From an uncultured bacterium (GTDB lineage: Bacteria; Cyanobacteriota; Vampirovibrionia; Gastranaerophilales; Gastranaerophilaceae): a stretch of DNA of 64,000 nucleotides. The stretch covers positions 1 to 64,000 of the forward strand of contig CAREDV010000002.1 of the NCBI GenBank assembly GCA_948964545.1, written 5' to 3'. Position 1 is the first letter of the stretch. The number at the start of each line of letters is the position of its first letter. The notes under the pieces are model-generated. The model was not told the DNA's origin, searched no databases, and saw nothing but the letters and a program-made list of their open reading frames with translations. Positions 43,965-52,776 of the stretch are shown here, piece by piece. A program made the translations under genes and the position numbers.

Positions 43965-45203
43965 ATGCGAGATTTAGAACTATTGATGCCTGCGGGCAAT
44001 TTGGAAAAACTTGAATATGCTGTTCGTTATGGTGCGAATGCAGTTTACCTTGGTGTTGTTGACTTTAGCCTTCGTGCGATGCGTAAGGGCAGCCTTATTA
44101 CTATGGATAACTTGAAAGAGGCTGTAGATTTAGCTCATAAATTGGGAGCAAAGGCGTATGTTACTATAAATATTTTTGCCTTTAATAACGATATCAAACA
44201 GCTGGAAGCTTGTATTGACCGCTTTAAAGATGCAAAACCCGATGCGTTTATTATAAGCGACTATGGAATTTTTAATCTGGTTAGAAAATATATTCCTGAA
44301 ATTCCTGTTCACATAAGTACTCAAACTAACACGCTTAATTATGAAAGTGTAAAATTCTGGCGCGATTTAGGGGCAGAACGTGTAATTCTTGCGCGTGAAC
44401 TTTCGATTAAAGACATAGCAGAAATCAGAAAAAATGTTCCCGATGTTGAACTCGAAAGCTTTGTTCACGGCGCACAATGCGTTTCTTTTTCGGGAAGATG
44501 TTTATTAAGTGATTATTTCTCAAAAGGAGAAAGAAAAGCAAACCACGGAAACTGCTCTCAGCCTTGCCGTTGGAGTTACAGGCTGGTTGAAGAAACAAGA
44601 CCGAATGAGTTTTTAGAGATTAATCAAGACGGCAGAGGTTCTCATATTCTAAGCCCTAAAGACTTATGTCTTGTTAAGCAATTACCCGAGCTTATAGATG
44701 CGGGTATTGATTCATTTAAAATAGAGGGCAGAACAAAAAGCTTGTATTATGTTTCTGCGGTAGCAAAGGCTTACAGGCAGGCAATTGATGAGGTTCTTCA
44801 AAATCCGTCCGCGGATTTGGAAAAATATTTTATAGAACTTCAAAAGGTTGGAAACCGCGGTTATACTACAGGTTTTGCACTTGGTGATAATAACGGCGAA
44901 AGCTACAGCTATGATATTTCAAAAGGTCTTGCAGGAGCTGATTTCTTATGTGAATACAAGGGCGAACAACAAGGCGATTATCATCTCGTCAAAATCAAAA
45001 ACAAGGTGCTTGTCGGCGATGAAGTTGAAATTATTACACCTGATGAGCAGTTTACCGCAACTGTAGAAGCTGTTAAAAATGCTGACGGCGAGGAATTACC
45101 GCTCGGCAACACAAATGATGATGTTTATGTGAAATTCTCACAAATCCCGAAAGATTCGAAATACGCATTAGTACGCACAGTAGGTATAAAAAATGTTCAT
45201 TAA
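43965..45203 (+). CDS. U32 family protein, TrhP/RlhA-like
   Basis: 412 aa. Begins with LELLMPAGNLEKLEYAVRYGA, the start typical of YegQ/TrhP. The four conserved Cys are in GAQCVSFSGRCLLSDY and NHGNCSQPCRW, and the KIEGR motif is present. Relatives in E. coli and Bacillus add a hydroxyl group to uridine 34 of tRNAs, using a Cys-bound cluster. Leaderless-type start. It overlaps yqeG by 11 nt, so the two are cotranscribed. Confidence 0.88.
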   Translation: MRDLELLMPAGNLEKLEYAVRYGANAVYLGVVDFSLRAMRKGSLITMDNLKEAVDLAHKLGAKAYVTINIFAFNNDIKQLEACIDRFKDAKPDAFIISDYGIFNLVRKYIPEIPVHISTQTNTLNYESVKFWRDLGAERVILARELSIKDIAEIRKNVPDVELESFVHGAQCVSFSGRCLLSDYFSKGERKANHGNCSQPCRWSYRLVEETRPNEFLEINQDGRGSHILSPKDLCLVKQLPELIDAGIDSFKIEGRTKSLYYVSAVAKAYRQAIDEVLQNPSADLEKYFIELQKVGNRGYTTGFALGDNNGESYSYDISKGLAGADFLCEYKGEQQGDYHLVKIKNKVLVGDEVEIITPDEQFTATVEAVKNADGEELPLGNTNDDVYVKFSQIPKDSKYALVRTVGIKNVH

Positions 45204-45672
45204 ACCTGATTACAACTTAAAAAATATATATGAAATTAACCTTGATGAGCTTAAATCTCTAGGGATTAATGCACTTTTATTTGATTTGGACAGTACATTA
45301 ATGGGGTCTAAGACAGGGTGCTATACACCTGAAACGCTTGAATGGCTTGAAAAAGTTAAAAAGAATTTTTTTGTTGGTGTTGTCTCAAATAACGGAAATC
45401 CTGCATATATTGAAAAAGTTACGGCATGTTCGGATTTTCCAGTGGTTTTCAGTGCACATAAACCTGATATAAAGATTGCAAAATCATTTATGGCCGAACA
45501 TAATTTAAAACCCGAAACTACAGCATTTGTCGGTGACAGACCATTGACAGATATTATGTGCGGTCAGCGTCTTGGCTGTAAAACTATCCTCGTGGATTCA
45601 ATTACTGCTGATATTGAAAAGCCGATTGTGCGTATTGCAAGATGGCTTGAAAGATGTTCTGTTAAACATTAG
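45193..45672 (+). CDS. YqeG family HAD-type phosphatase
   Basis: 159 aa HAD superfamily IIIA protein. Motif I is FDLDSTLM, motif II VVSNN, and motif III/IV KPD...FVGDRPLTDIMCG. Matches the YqeG family found in Firmicutes and cyanobacteria; some relatives dephosphorylate phosphatidylglycerophosphate. Starts inside the U32 gene. Converges with alkD, overlapping it by 4 nt at the stops. Confidence 0.9.
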   Translation: MFIKPDYNLKNIYEINLDELKSLGINALLFDLDSTLMGSKTGCYTPETLEWLEKVKKNFFVGVVSNNGNPAYIEKVTACSDFPVVFSAHKPDIKIAKSFMAEHNLKPETTAFVGDRPLTDIMCGQRLGCKTILVDSITADIEKPIVRIARWLERCSVKH

Positions 45673-46352
45673 CTCATATAAAATTTTCGCTGTTGGGGGG
45701 TAAGTTTTTCAATGGAGTATCTTAGCATGGTTCTAGGCATTACTTTTGAGTATTTGTCCAAAAAGTTGAGCAGGACTTTTTCATCTTTTTTACCAGCTTC
45801 TCTAAGCATCCAGCCTGTTGCCTTATGCATTAAATCATGTTTGTGTGTTAAGAAATTTTCGCAAAGTTCTAATAAAAGCTCAAATTCTCCTGTTTTTACA
45901 ACGCTCCATTGAGAAACAACAGCAATTCTTTCAGACCATAAATGACCGCTTTTAGCTAAATTTTCGATTATAGCTCTGTCATGAGTTTTTAGGTAGTGTT
46001 TACCGATAATTTTATGTGCGGATAAATCTACCAAATCCCAGTTATTAATGTTTTTCACATTCTTTATATATAAATTGACTATATTTACATCATTATTTTT
46101 TTCATACAGAGAAACCATTATAAGCAGTGCACACAATCTTATTTCGTGATATGGGCTGTCAAGCATTTCCTGCAATTGTGCAGTTGTAGTTTTATCGCAA
46201 TATTTTTTGACAATGCTTCTTGTAACAGGCACACGAATTCCGAGGAATTTATCGCCTTCTCCATATTGTCCTTTCCCTGTTTTGAAAAACTGCATTAAAT
46301 GTTTTGCCTGTTCTTCATTTTTTAAATTTAATAATTCTTTTACTGCATCCAT
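45669..46352 (-). CDS. DNA alkylation repair protein (AlkD-like)
   Basis: 227 aa of HEAT-like helical repeats as in AlkC/AlkD glycosylases, which remove 3- and 7-alkyl purines. Family blocks seen: GIRVPVTRSIVKKY, NNWDLVDLSAHKIIG with the catalytic Asp region, WSERIAVVSQW and HDLMHKATGWMLREAGK. No clear ribosome site; TATATT is close to the ATG. Lies 20 nt downstream of the SMR gene on the same strand. Confidence 0.9.
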   Translation of the reverse strand: MDAVKELLNLKNEEQAKHLMQFFKTGKGQYGEGDKFLGIRVPVTRSIVKKYCDKTTTAQLQEMLDSPYHEIRLCALLIMVSLYEKNNDVNIVNLYIKNVKNINNWDLVDLSAHKIIGKHYLKTHDRAIIENLAKSGHLWSERIAVVSQWSVVKTGEFELLLELCENFLTHKHDLMHKATGWMLREAGKKDEKVLLNFLDKYSKVMPRTMLRYSIEKLTPQQRKFYMS

Positions 46353-46372
46353 TGTAATATAACCCGATAGTT

Positions 46373-46690
46373 TTAAGAATTAGCCAATCTCAATCCGATT
46401 GTACCTAATATAATAAATAAAATTGATACAATTTTAATTATACTTAATTGTTCATGGAAAAATATTACTCCTATTGCACAAATCAATAAAATACCAAAAG
46501 CACCCCATATTGCATAAGCTATGCTTACGTCTATTGTTTTCAAGGCGTAAGACAGAAACAAAAATGAAAAAATATATGCAATAACAGTTCCAATTGAAGG
46601 AAGTAAAACAGAAAAACCGTTTGATAGTTTTAATGCTGTGGTTCCAATTGTTTCAAAAATAATTGCTAATATTAAATAAAGCCAACTCAT
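46373..46690 (-). CDS. Small multidrug resistance (SMR/EmrE-like) transporter
   Basis: 105 aa with four membrane helices. The essential Glu lies in helix 1 (IFETIGTTALKLSNGF, Glu13), and the AYAIWGAFGILLI block is family-typical. Dimeric proton antiporter for cationic compounds, or a guanidinium exporter in the Gdx branch; the branch is not decided here. AAGGAGAA precedes the start. Confidence 0.92.
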   Translation of the reverse strand: MSWLYLILAIIFETIGTTALKLSNGFSVLLPSIGTVIAYIFSFLFLSYALKTIDVSIAYAIWGAFGILLICAIGVIFFHEQLSIIKIVSILFIILGTIGLRLANS

Positions 46691-46709
46691 ATCATTCTCC
46701 TTAATATGT

Positions 46710-46743
46710 AAAAAAACACAGGATTATACATCCTGTATTTTTT
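46710..46743 (-). terminator. Terminator after tRNA-Met
   Basis: ACAGGA / TCCTGT stem with T-rich flanks on the minus strand, directly downstream of the tRNA. Confidence 0.7.
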
Positions 46744-46744
46744 A

Positions 46745-46816
<72 letters not shown>

Positions 46817-46849
46817 AGACGCTTATTCAATTTTTGGATTTTTTGGCTT

Positions 46850-46922
46850 GCGGTAGCTTTGCGCTACCTATCCTCTCCTCGGAAGATACTTAATCTTCCT
46901 CGTCGGCAGAGTGCCATAGTCC
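46850..46922 (-). repeat. tRNA-associated structured element, copy 2
   Basis: On the minus strand GGACTATGGC, a copy of this tRNA's own 5' region, is followed by ACTCTGCCGA, a hairpin on GGAAGAT / ATCTTCC, GAGAGGA, and a GGTAGC...GCTACC hairpin. It has the same architecture and partly the same sequence as copy 1 before tRNA-Pro. The direct repeats are 107 bp apart. Confidence 0.7.
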
Positions 46923-46962
46923 AGCGATATATTAAACTATTAACGCACTTTTTACTTTATCA

Positions 46963-47958
46963 TCAAACTTTCAAAAAATCAAGTGTTATATATTCATTTT
47001 TAATATTGTTGTCAATTATACAATTTGACGCGATTATACTGTCTGAAATATGTAGATTTGAGCCTATTTTGACATTATCCCAAATTATACAATTTTCTAT
47101 AACTGTATTTTTGCCGATAATTGTATTTTTGCCGATTGTAGAATTTCCGATAAATTCTACAGTATTATCAATGTTACTTTCAGAGATGTAACAACCTTGC
47201 GGGCATGTAATTATTTTAGAATGGACAAATTCATATTCTCCATTAAATAAGTCTTGGGTTGATTGTTTATATTGTTCTAATGTTCCGATGTCGCTCCAGT
47301 ATTCGTTTACTTCAAATGTATTTATGGCATGCTCTTCCAAAAGTTTTGGAAAGACATTTTTTGCAAAGTCATAAAAAGTATTTTCGGGAATGTATTCGAA
47401 AATTTTGTAATCAAAAATATAAATTCCTGTATTTATAAAATTACTTTTGGCTTCTTCAATCGGAGGTTTTTCCTGAAATTCTGTAATAAACCCGTTTTTA
47501 TCCGTTACAACAACTCCAAAATGTTGTACTTGAGATTTGTCAATTTGTTTTATACCAATCGTAGCAATTGCGTTTGAATTTTTATGGATTTCAATCCCTT
47601 TTTCCAAATCTGCATTAGTTAAACCGTCTGCAGATAATACAACAAAAGTTTCACCAGGTTTAAAGAAGTTTTGGCATTTTTTTAAACCACCTGCAGTTCC
47701 AGACAAGGTTTCTTCCTGGATGTAATTAAAGTTAATATCTATATTATTGTTAGAGTAACGATCAATAATTTTTTGAGCAAGGTAGTATGTATTGCAGATT
47801 ACATCTTTTATTCCGATAGAATGAAGTTTTTCAAAAAGAATGTCCATTACTGGTTTGTTTGCAATAGGAACAAGAGGTTTAGGCACTTCCCTTGTTAAGG
47901 GTTCAAGTCTTGAACCAACACCTGCAGACATAATCATAGCTTTAGTAACTTTACTCAT
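46963..47958 (-). CDS. Sugar-phosphate nucleotidyltransferase
   Basis: 331 aa from the ATG at 47958, which gives the expected N-terminus; an ATG at 47979 adds seven odd residues. Nucleotidyltransferase domain with MSAGVGSRLEPLT...PKPLVPI (NTP-binding loop), AGGLKKC, and SADGLTNADL. The C-terminal ~90 residues are a left-handed beta-helix (hexapeptide repeats such as STIGKNTIIGKNTVI). Likely mannose-1-phosphate guanylyl- or glucose-1-phosphate transferase. TATAAA lies 6 nt before the ATG. Feeds envelope polysaccharide synthesis (inference). Confidence 0.87.
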   Translation of the reverse strand: MSKVTKAMIMSAGVGSRLEPLTREVPKPLVPIANKPVMDILFEKLHSIGIKDVICNTYYLAQKIIDRYSNNNIDINFNYIQEETLSGTAGGLKKCQNFFKPGETFVVLSADGLTNADLEKGIEIHKNSNAIATIGIKQIDKSQVQHFGVVVTDKNGFITEFQEKPPIEEAKSNFINTGIYIFDYKIFEYIPENTFYDFAKNVFPKLLEEHAINTFEVNEYWSDIGTLEQYKQSTQDLFNGEYEFVHSKIITCPQGCYISESNIDNTVEFIGNSTIGKNTIIGKNTVIENCIIWDNVKIGSNLHISDSIIASNCIIDNNIKNEYITLDFLKV

Positions 47959-47990
47959 ATTATATTTATAATAGTTCAAAAAATATTTTA

Positions 47991-48018
47991 TTGCAAATTT
48001 AAAATGAAGTTGTATAAT
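47991..48018 (+). promoter_or_regulatory. tRNA-Lys promoter
   Basis: TTGCAA, 16 nt, TATAAT, 8 nt before the tRNA. Confidence 0.7.
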
Positions 48019-48026
48019 TTTATTAC

Positions 48027-48102
<76 letters not shown>

Positions 48103-48103
48103 T

Positions 48104-48130
48104 ACTTTTTCTTTTTAGTAAAGAAAAAGT
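48104..48130. repeat. Inverted repeat after tRNA-Lys
   Basis: ACTTTTTCTTT and AAAGAAAAAGT around a 5-nt loop. It may terminate the tRNA transcript, although the T-run is missing after the stem. Confidence 0.45.
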
Positions 48131-48200
48131 AGGCAAAAAGAAAAGACAATATTTATATAAACTATATTTTATTGTTTTTGTTTTATATGTGAGGGATTAA

Positions 48201-50456
48201 GTGCTTAATATTAACGAAGTTCAATCGGATTGTACAGGATGCAGTGCATGTTTTGCGCTTTGCCCTGTCAATGCAATTTCTATGAAAGAAAATAGTGAAG
48301 GGTTTTTGTATCCTGAAATTGATGAGGCAAAATGCACAAATTGCGGTTTATGTGCAAAAACCTGTCCGGTTCTTAATTCCGTGTATCTCAATTCTGATGA
48401 GCCCGAATGTCATGCTGTAATGGCAGGTGATGATATTAGAAAAGGTAGTACATCAGGCGGTGTGTTTCCTGTCCTTGCTTATAAATTCCTTGAAAACGGA
48501 GGGTTCGTCTGCGGTGCTGTGTGGGATGGCAAAAGAGTTATTCATATTGTTTCCGATAAGAAAGAAGATATTGAGAGGATGCGTTCTTCAAAATATTTGC
48601 AGAGTTCAATGGAAAACTGTTATTGCGAAATTAAACAGCTTTTGCAAAGTGATAAAGAAGTATTGTTTACGGGTACGCCATGCCAAATTGCGGGATTGAA
48701 TGCATTTTTGAAGAAAGATTATGAAAAGCTTACAACAGTTGAAATCGTCTGCCATGGAGTGCCGTCGCCTAAAGCTTTTAGAAAATATTTGGATGAAACA
48801 TTAAATGTCGATGAAGAATTTATAAGTACGAATTTTAGAGATAAAGTTAACGGCTGGAGTAAGTATTTTGTGACGACAACTACTTCTAAACGTATTTTGA
48901 GTGAATCTGCTCGAAAAAATATTTATATAAAAACTTTTCTTGATAATTTATGCCTGCGTTCTAGCTGTGAAAATTGTAAATTTAACAAAATACCGCGTCA
49001 GGCTGATTTAACAATTGGAGACTTTTGGGGAATTGGGAAATTTAGTAAAAAACTAAACGATAAAAAAGGTACATCGTTGGTTTTGGTTAATAATGATAAA
49101 GGTAAAAAAAATTTAGATAGTATTCGTCAAGAATTAAAAACAATTGCAAAAGTTCCGTTGGAATATGCAGTAAAAGGCAATCCTGTTCTTGTCGGCTCAA
49201 GTTTAGTTAATCCGAAACGAAAAGTATTTATGAAAAATCTTGAAACAAAAAGTTTGACTGATAGTTTGAAAAGCTGCTTTGACAATTCATGTGATTTTTT
49301 AATTGTAAATTTCTGGGATTCATATAACAATTATGGTGCTGTGTTGACGGCATATGCAATGCAGGAATTAATTAGAGGATTTGGATTTACTGCAAAATGT
49401 TTAAAGGATGCGGAAAGAATTAATAAAAGAATGATTAAAGCATCAGTTCAGCATAAGTTTGCTAATCAATTTTTAGATTTTACGAGTCAGTTAAGTTTTA
49501 ATGAAGCTGTTGAATTAACCAAAAGCATAAAAGGTGTTATAGTTGGTTCTGATCAGGTATTTAGATTAAGTTATATCAGCAGATCGCCTAATAAATATCT
49601 TTTGGGCTTTGTTGATAAAAGTTGCAGAAAACTTGCAATTTCCGCAAGTTTTGGAGTTGATAAATCTGAATTTGTCAAAAATACATCTTATAAAAAGATG
49701 AGTCAGAAAGCAAATAAAATTCTTCAAAGTTTTGATTATTTGTCATGCCGTGAAATTTCAGGGAAAGAAATTTATAAAGATGTGTACAACTTAGATTCTG
49801 ATGCGATTATTGATCCTGTATTTTTAATTCCGAAAGACAAATATAATAAAATTGCAGAGTGTTCAAAAATTGATTATACAGATAAAGTAGTTTCGTATGT
49901 TTTGGATGAAAAAGATGCGTATAAAGATTTTGTTGGAAAATTTGACTTGGATGTTATAAAGCTCAATGACACGGAAAATCCTGTTAAAGTTGAGGACTGG
50001 ATAAATGCGATTAAGTCTTGCAAGTTATTAATTACAGATTCTTTCCATGGTACATGTTTTGCAATTATATTCAATAAGCCTTTTATATGTCTTACAAATA
50101 AATCAAGAGGGATTGCAAGATTTGATACACTTCGCGCAATTACGGGTATTGAAAATAATTTTATCAGTTCATTTGAAAATATTGAAACTTTGCCTGAATG
50201 TCCAAATTATCAAAAGGTGAATGCTTCTTTGAATGCTGAAATAAAAAGATGTTTAGAAAGATTGGAAAATGTTATTAAAAATAACTATTCTAATAATCTA
50301 AATAAAACTGAGTATACGCTTAAGAAAACAATTCAAATACGTAAATATGCTGAATTATTTTTGTTTAGTATTTTGCGTATGATTGCTAAAAAGCACAGAG
50401 TAAAAATTGATGAAAAACTTGATGTAATTAAATATAGTTTAGATTGGGGAAGATAA
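48201..50456 (+). CDS. FrhB-type ferredoxin-oxidoreductase domain fused to polysaccharide pyruvyl transferase
   Basis: 751 aa, GTG start with GAGGGA upstream. Residues 1-60 hold two 4Fe-4S clusters (CTGCSACFALCP; CTNCGLCAKTCP). Residues 70-370 are the F420 hydrogenase beta-subunit (FrhB-like) domain, with TGTPCQIAGL and extra Cys (CENCKF). From about 375 a polysaccharide pyruvyl transferase (CsaB/WcaK) domain begins at NFWDSYNNYGAVLTAYA, with VVGSDQVF and TDSFHGTCFAIIF. Such fusions occur in gut bacterial exopolysaccharide loci. It is joined to a glycosyltransferase 1 nt downstream. Confidence 0.88.
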   Translation: MLNINEVQSDCTGCSACFALCPVNAISMKENSEGFLYPEIDEAKCTNCGLCAKTCPVLNSVYLNSDEPECHAVMAGDDIRKGSTSGGVFPVLAYKFLENGGFVCGAVWDGKRVIHIVSDKKEDIERMRSSKYLQSSMENCYCEIKQLLQSDKEVLFTGTPCQIAGLNAFLKKDYEKLTTVEIVCHGVPSPKAFRKYLDETLNVDEEFISTNFRDKVNGWSKYFVTTTTSKRILSESARKNIYIKTFLDNLCLRSSCENCKFNKIPRQADLTIGDFWGIGKFSKKLNDKKGTSLVLVNNDKGKKNLDSIRQELKTIAKVPLEYAVKGNPVLVGSSLVNPKRKVFMKNLETKSLTDSLKSCFDNSCDFLIVNFWDSYNNYGAVLTAYAMQELIRGFGFTAKCLKDAERINKRMIKASVQHKFANQFLDFTSQLSFNEAVELTKSIKGVIVGSDQVFRLSYISRSPNKYLLGFVDKSCRKLAISASFGVDKSEFVKNTSYKKMSQKANKILQSFDYLSCREISGKEIYKDVYNLDSDAIIDPVFLIPKDKYNKIAECSKIDYTDKVVSYVLDEKDAYKDFVGKFDLDVIKLNDTENPVKVEDWINAIKSCKLLITDSFHGTCFAIIFNKPFICLTNKSRGIARFDTLRAITGIENNFISSFENIETLPECPNYQKVNASLNAEIKRCLERLENVIKNNYSNNLNKTEYTLKKTIQIRKYAELFLFSILRMIAKKHRVKIDEKLDVIKYSLDWGR

Positions 50457-50457
50457 G

Positions 50458-51267
50458 ATGCCAAAGGTTTCAATAATTGCGCCCGCTTATAATGCAGAGA
50501 ATTTTATACAAAGATATATTGACAGCGTACTGGCATTTGAGCATAAAGATATACAATTAATACTTGTTAATGATGCATCAAAAGATAAAACACATGAGAT
50601 TATTGAAAGTAATCGTGAAAAAATTAAAAATGCTGGTATAGAATTTGATTATATTAACCTTGAAGAAAATAAAGGACAGGCAAACGCTCTTAACGTTGCG
50701 CTTAAGCATGTAACTGGCGAATATCTTTCTTGGCAGGATGTTGATGATATTTTTTACCCAAATTGTCTTTCAAGATGCTTGGAAGTTTTAAAGCAAAATC
50801 CTGAATGTAAAATAGTGTTCAGTAAAGCTCTGATTGTTGATGAAAATAGGAATTATGACAAAGAGCAGCCTAAATATATACCTGAAAAAGAATTTGTTCA
50901 TAAAGATTTGCTTAAAGATTATATTATAGGCAAAAATGTTATTTGGGGACCTATGAGATTTGTGGAAACAAAAGCATTGTTTGACGTTTTACAAGATAAA
51001 TCTATTTATATTTCAACAGGCGGCCAGAATGCGCAGTTATTATTTCCAATGGTATATAAATATAAATGTATATATATTGATGAGATTTTGTCTGAATATA
51101 TAGTAATAAAATCTTCGCATTCTCATTGTGTTTCAGCAAGAAGATATAGAAAAGCTCGTTTTAAAACTTTTATTAATACGATATATCGTATTAATATGCC
51201 TTTTTACCAAAAGGCATATTATATTCTCTTGGTGCTGTGTGAGTTTACAGTGTTATTGTTTAAGTAA
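50458..51267 (+). CDS. Glycosyltransferase family 2
   Basis: 269-aa GT-A fold enzyme: VSIIAPAYNAENFI at the start, LVNDASKDKTHE (nucleotide site), NKGQANALN, and SWQDVDDIF as the DxD metal motif. The C-terminus has a hydrophobic segment (about 250-268), suggesting membrane association. It follows the pyruvyltransferase fusion with no real gap, so both probably act on the same polysaccharide. Its end overlaps the convergent gene by 8 nt. Confidence 0.9.
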   Translation: MPKVSIIAPAYNAENFIQRYIDSVLAFEHKDIQLILVNDASKDKTHEIIESNREKIKNAGIEFDYINLEENKGQANALNVALKHVTGEYLSWQDVDDIFYPNCLSRCLEVLKQNPECKIVFSKALIVDENRNYDKEQPKYIPEKEFVHKDLLKDYIIGKNVIWGPMRFVETKALFDVLQDKSIYISTGGQNAQLLFPMVYKYKCIYIDEILSEYIVIKSSHSHCVSARRYRKARFKTFINTIYRINMPFYQKAYYILLVLCEFTVLLFK

Positions 51268-52705
51268 CTATTGCGTTCTCAAAAATATGGTAAACATTAT
51301 TTGTGTATTCTCTTGCCTCAGGGGATGTATTGAAAACTCCATCCCAGTGACGTTCGCAATCTGTCCACGCATCAGAACCGCTCATTTTTTTCGGGTGCAT
51401 CATTATTTCATGAGTATTAATATATGGTGAAAGCGGGAAAATATCATTAATCTGCATAAATGTAGGTAGTTTGTTATATCTATTATCGTATCCCCACAGG
51501 CATGAATTTATACGATTAAGTCTATCTTCAAATCTTAATCTGCCGTAATCATTGTCATCAGAAACCTGCGGCCCGCCAGCATATTCTCTGTTGTAAGCTT
51601 GTCTGTCAGATTCATATTTAACGCTTGAGATATCATCGGCTCTGCCCCAGTCAGTTCCTGCAGTAAAGCCCATTTCTTTATAGCGGTAATCATTGTTACA
51701 TTTTTCCCCTATGAATGCCAAATCGTTTCTGCCAGTTTTATTTCTAACCTGATGCAGAATATATGCCATTTGTTTTTCATTAGGCAGTTCGCCTTGACCC
51801 ATATAGCCATTATAATCAATTATATGTTTTGCGCTGTCAAAAAATATTGCATCAAACCCTAAATCTACAGCCCAAACACAAGCATCAATATATGCTCTTT
51901 CGTGGTCATACCAGTTAAAATCTCCGCCATGCACTTTTAATTGTCCAGCAGATAAAGGAAGTCTTATACCTGTTTTTAATCCGTGCATGTGTGCAAGATC
52001 GTTGAAGGCTTTAACCTGCTCATCTGCTCCCATTTTACCGAATAAGCCAGTTGCTGTTAGTGTATTGCTTATTCCGCAGTGTAAATTTGTGCAGTATAAA
52101 GAACCATCAAAAACACTTCCATCACCGTGTAAAGTCGGATAGAGCTGTGAAAGGATTACGCAGTTTGCACCCTTTCCGCAATGAGGCGGAATTGCAGGGA
52201 TAAGTTTCATAACACCTAAAAGCCCCTCTGATATTCTGTCGCCGTCGTATTTTGCGCATAGACGCGGGTTGATTTCAATGTAGTTTGCATGTCTGCCCCA
52301 TTTGTCGCCATAATCGGGAGAGGGTATATATGACGGAATTCCTGGATATTGATTATTGGGTTTAGTTAGTGTGCAAATTGATTGGATTACTTGCTCGGGT
52401 GTTCTTCTTAAAAGTTCAGCAGGTGATGCATTTACCCATTTTACCATACCCGCGCTGTAGATATGGTCGTTTGTCCAGTTGTCTTCATAAATATCGTTTC
52501 TGTTTGTGCTAATCCAAAAAAGTTTTTTTAAAGGCTGTTGGTCGCCGTAATAACCTTTAAAAGAAAGTTTTTTATTGATAAGCAAATGACTGTCGCCAAA
52601 ATCTTTAAAGATTGGTGAAGTTGAAATTTCTGTTTTATTAGAGACCTTATGTTTATTTTGTCTTTGATAATATCCCTGTTTGAAAGATAAAGCTGTAACT
52701 TTCAT
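51260..52705 (-). CDS. TIM-barrel protein resembling GH13 alpha-amylases
   Basis: 481 aa. The N-terminal 50 residues are polar and end in KKLSFKG. The central part looks like a (beta/alpha)8 barrel with the GH13-like strand order: LAHMHGLKTGIRLPL, FDAIFFDSAKHIID (Asp as nucleophile candidate) and LAFIGEKCN (Glu as acid/base candidate). The assignment is from motif spacing only. No Sec signal is visible. TAAAAT lies 6 nt before the ATG with TTGCTT 17 nt further up. Confidence 0.6.
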   Translation of the reverse strand: MKVTALSFKQGYYQRQNKHKVSNKTEISTSPIFKDFGDSHLLINKKLSFKGYYGDQQPLKKLFWISTNRNDIYEDNWTNDHIYSAGMVKWVNASPAELLRRTPEQVIQSICTLTKPNNQYPGIPSYIPSPDYGDKWGRHANYIEINPRLCAKYDGDRISEGLLGVMKLIPAIPPHCGKGANCVILSQLYPTLHGDGSVFDGSLYCTNLHCGISNTLTATGLFGKMGADEQVKAFNDLAHMHGLKTGIRLPLSAGQLKVHGGDFNWYDHERAYIDACVWAVDLGFDAIFFDSAKHIIDYNGYMGQGELPNEKQMAYILHQVRNKTGRNDLAFIGEKCNNDYRYKEMGFTAGTDWGRADDISSVKYESDRQAYNREYAGGPQVSDDNDYGRLRFEDRLNRINSCLWGYDNRYNKLPTFMQINDIFPLSPYINTHEIMMHPKKMSGSDAWTDCERHWDGVFNTSPEAREYTNNVYHIFENAIVT

Positions 52706-52711
52706 AAGTTT

Positions 52712-52740
52712 ATTTTATTTAAAGCAAAACAAAAAAGCAA
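52712..52740 (-). promoter_or_regulatory. Promoter of the GH13-like gene (leaderless)
   Basis: On the minus strand TTGCTT, 17 nt, TAAAAT, then AAACTT and the ATG. The -35 overlaps the terminator hairpin of the upstream gene. Confidence 0.55.
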
Positions 52741-52760
52741 GGTTAAAACACCTTGCTTTT
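52731..52760 (-). terminator. Terminator of the 364-aa hypothetical gene
   Basis: AAAGCAAGG / CCTTGCTTT stem with an 8-nt loop and T-run on the minus strand. Confidence 0.8.
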
Positions 52761-52776
52761 GATTATATCGGGGTTA

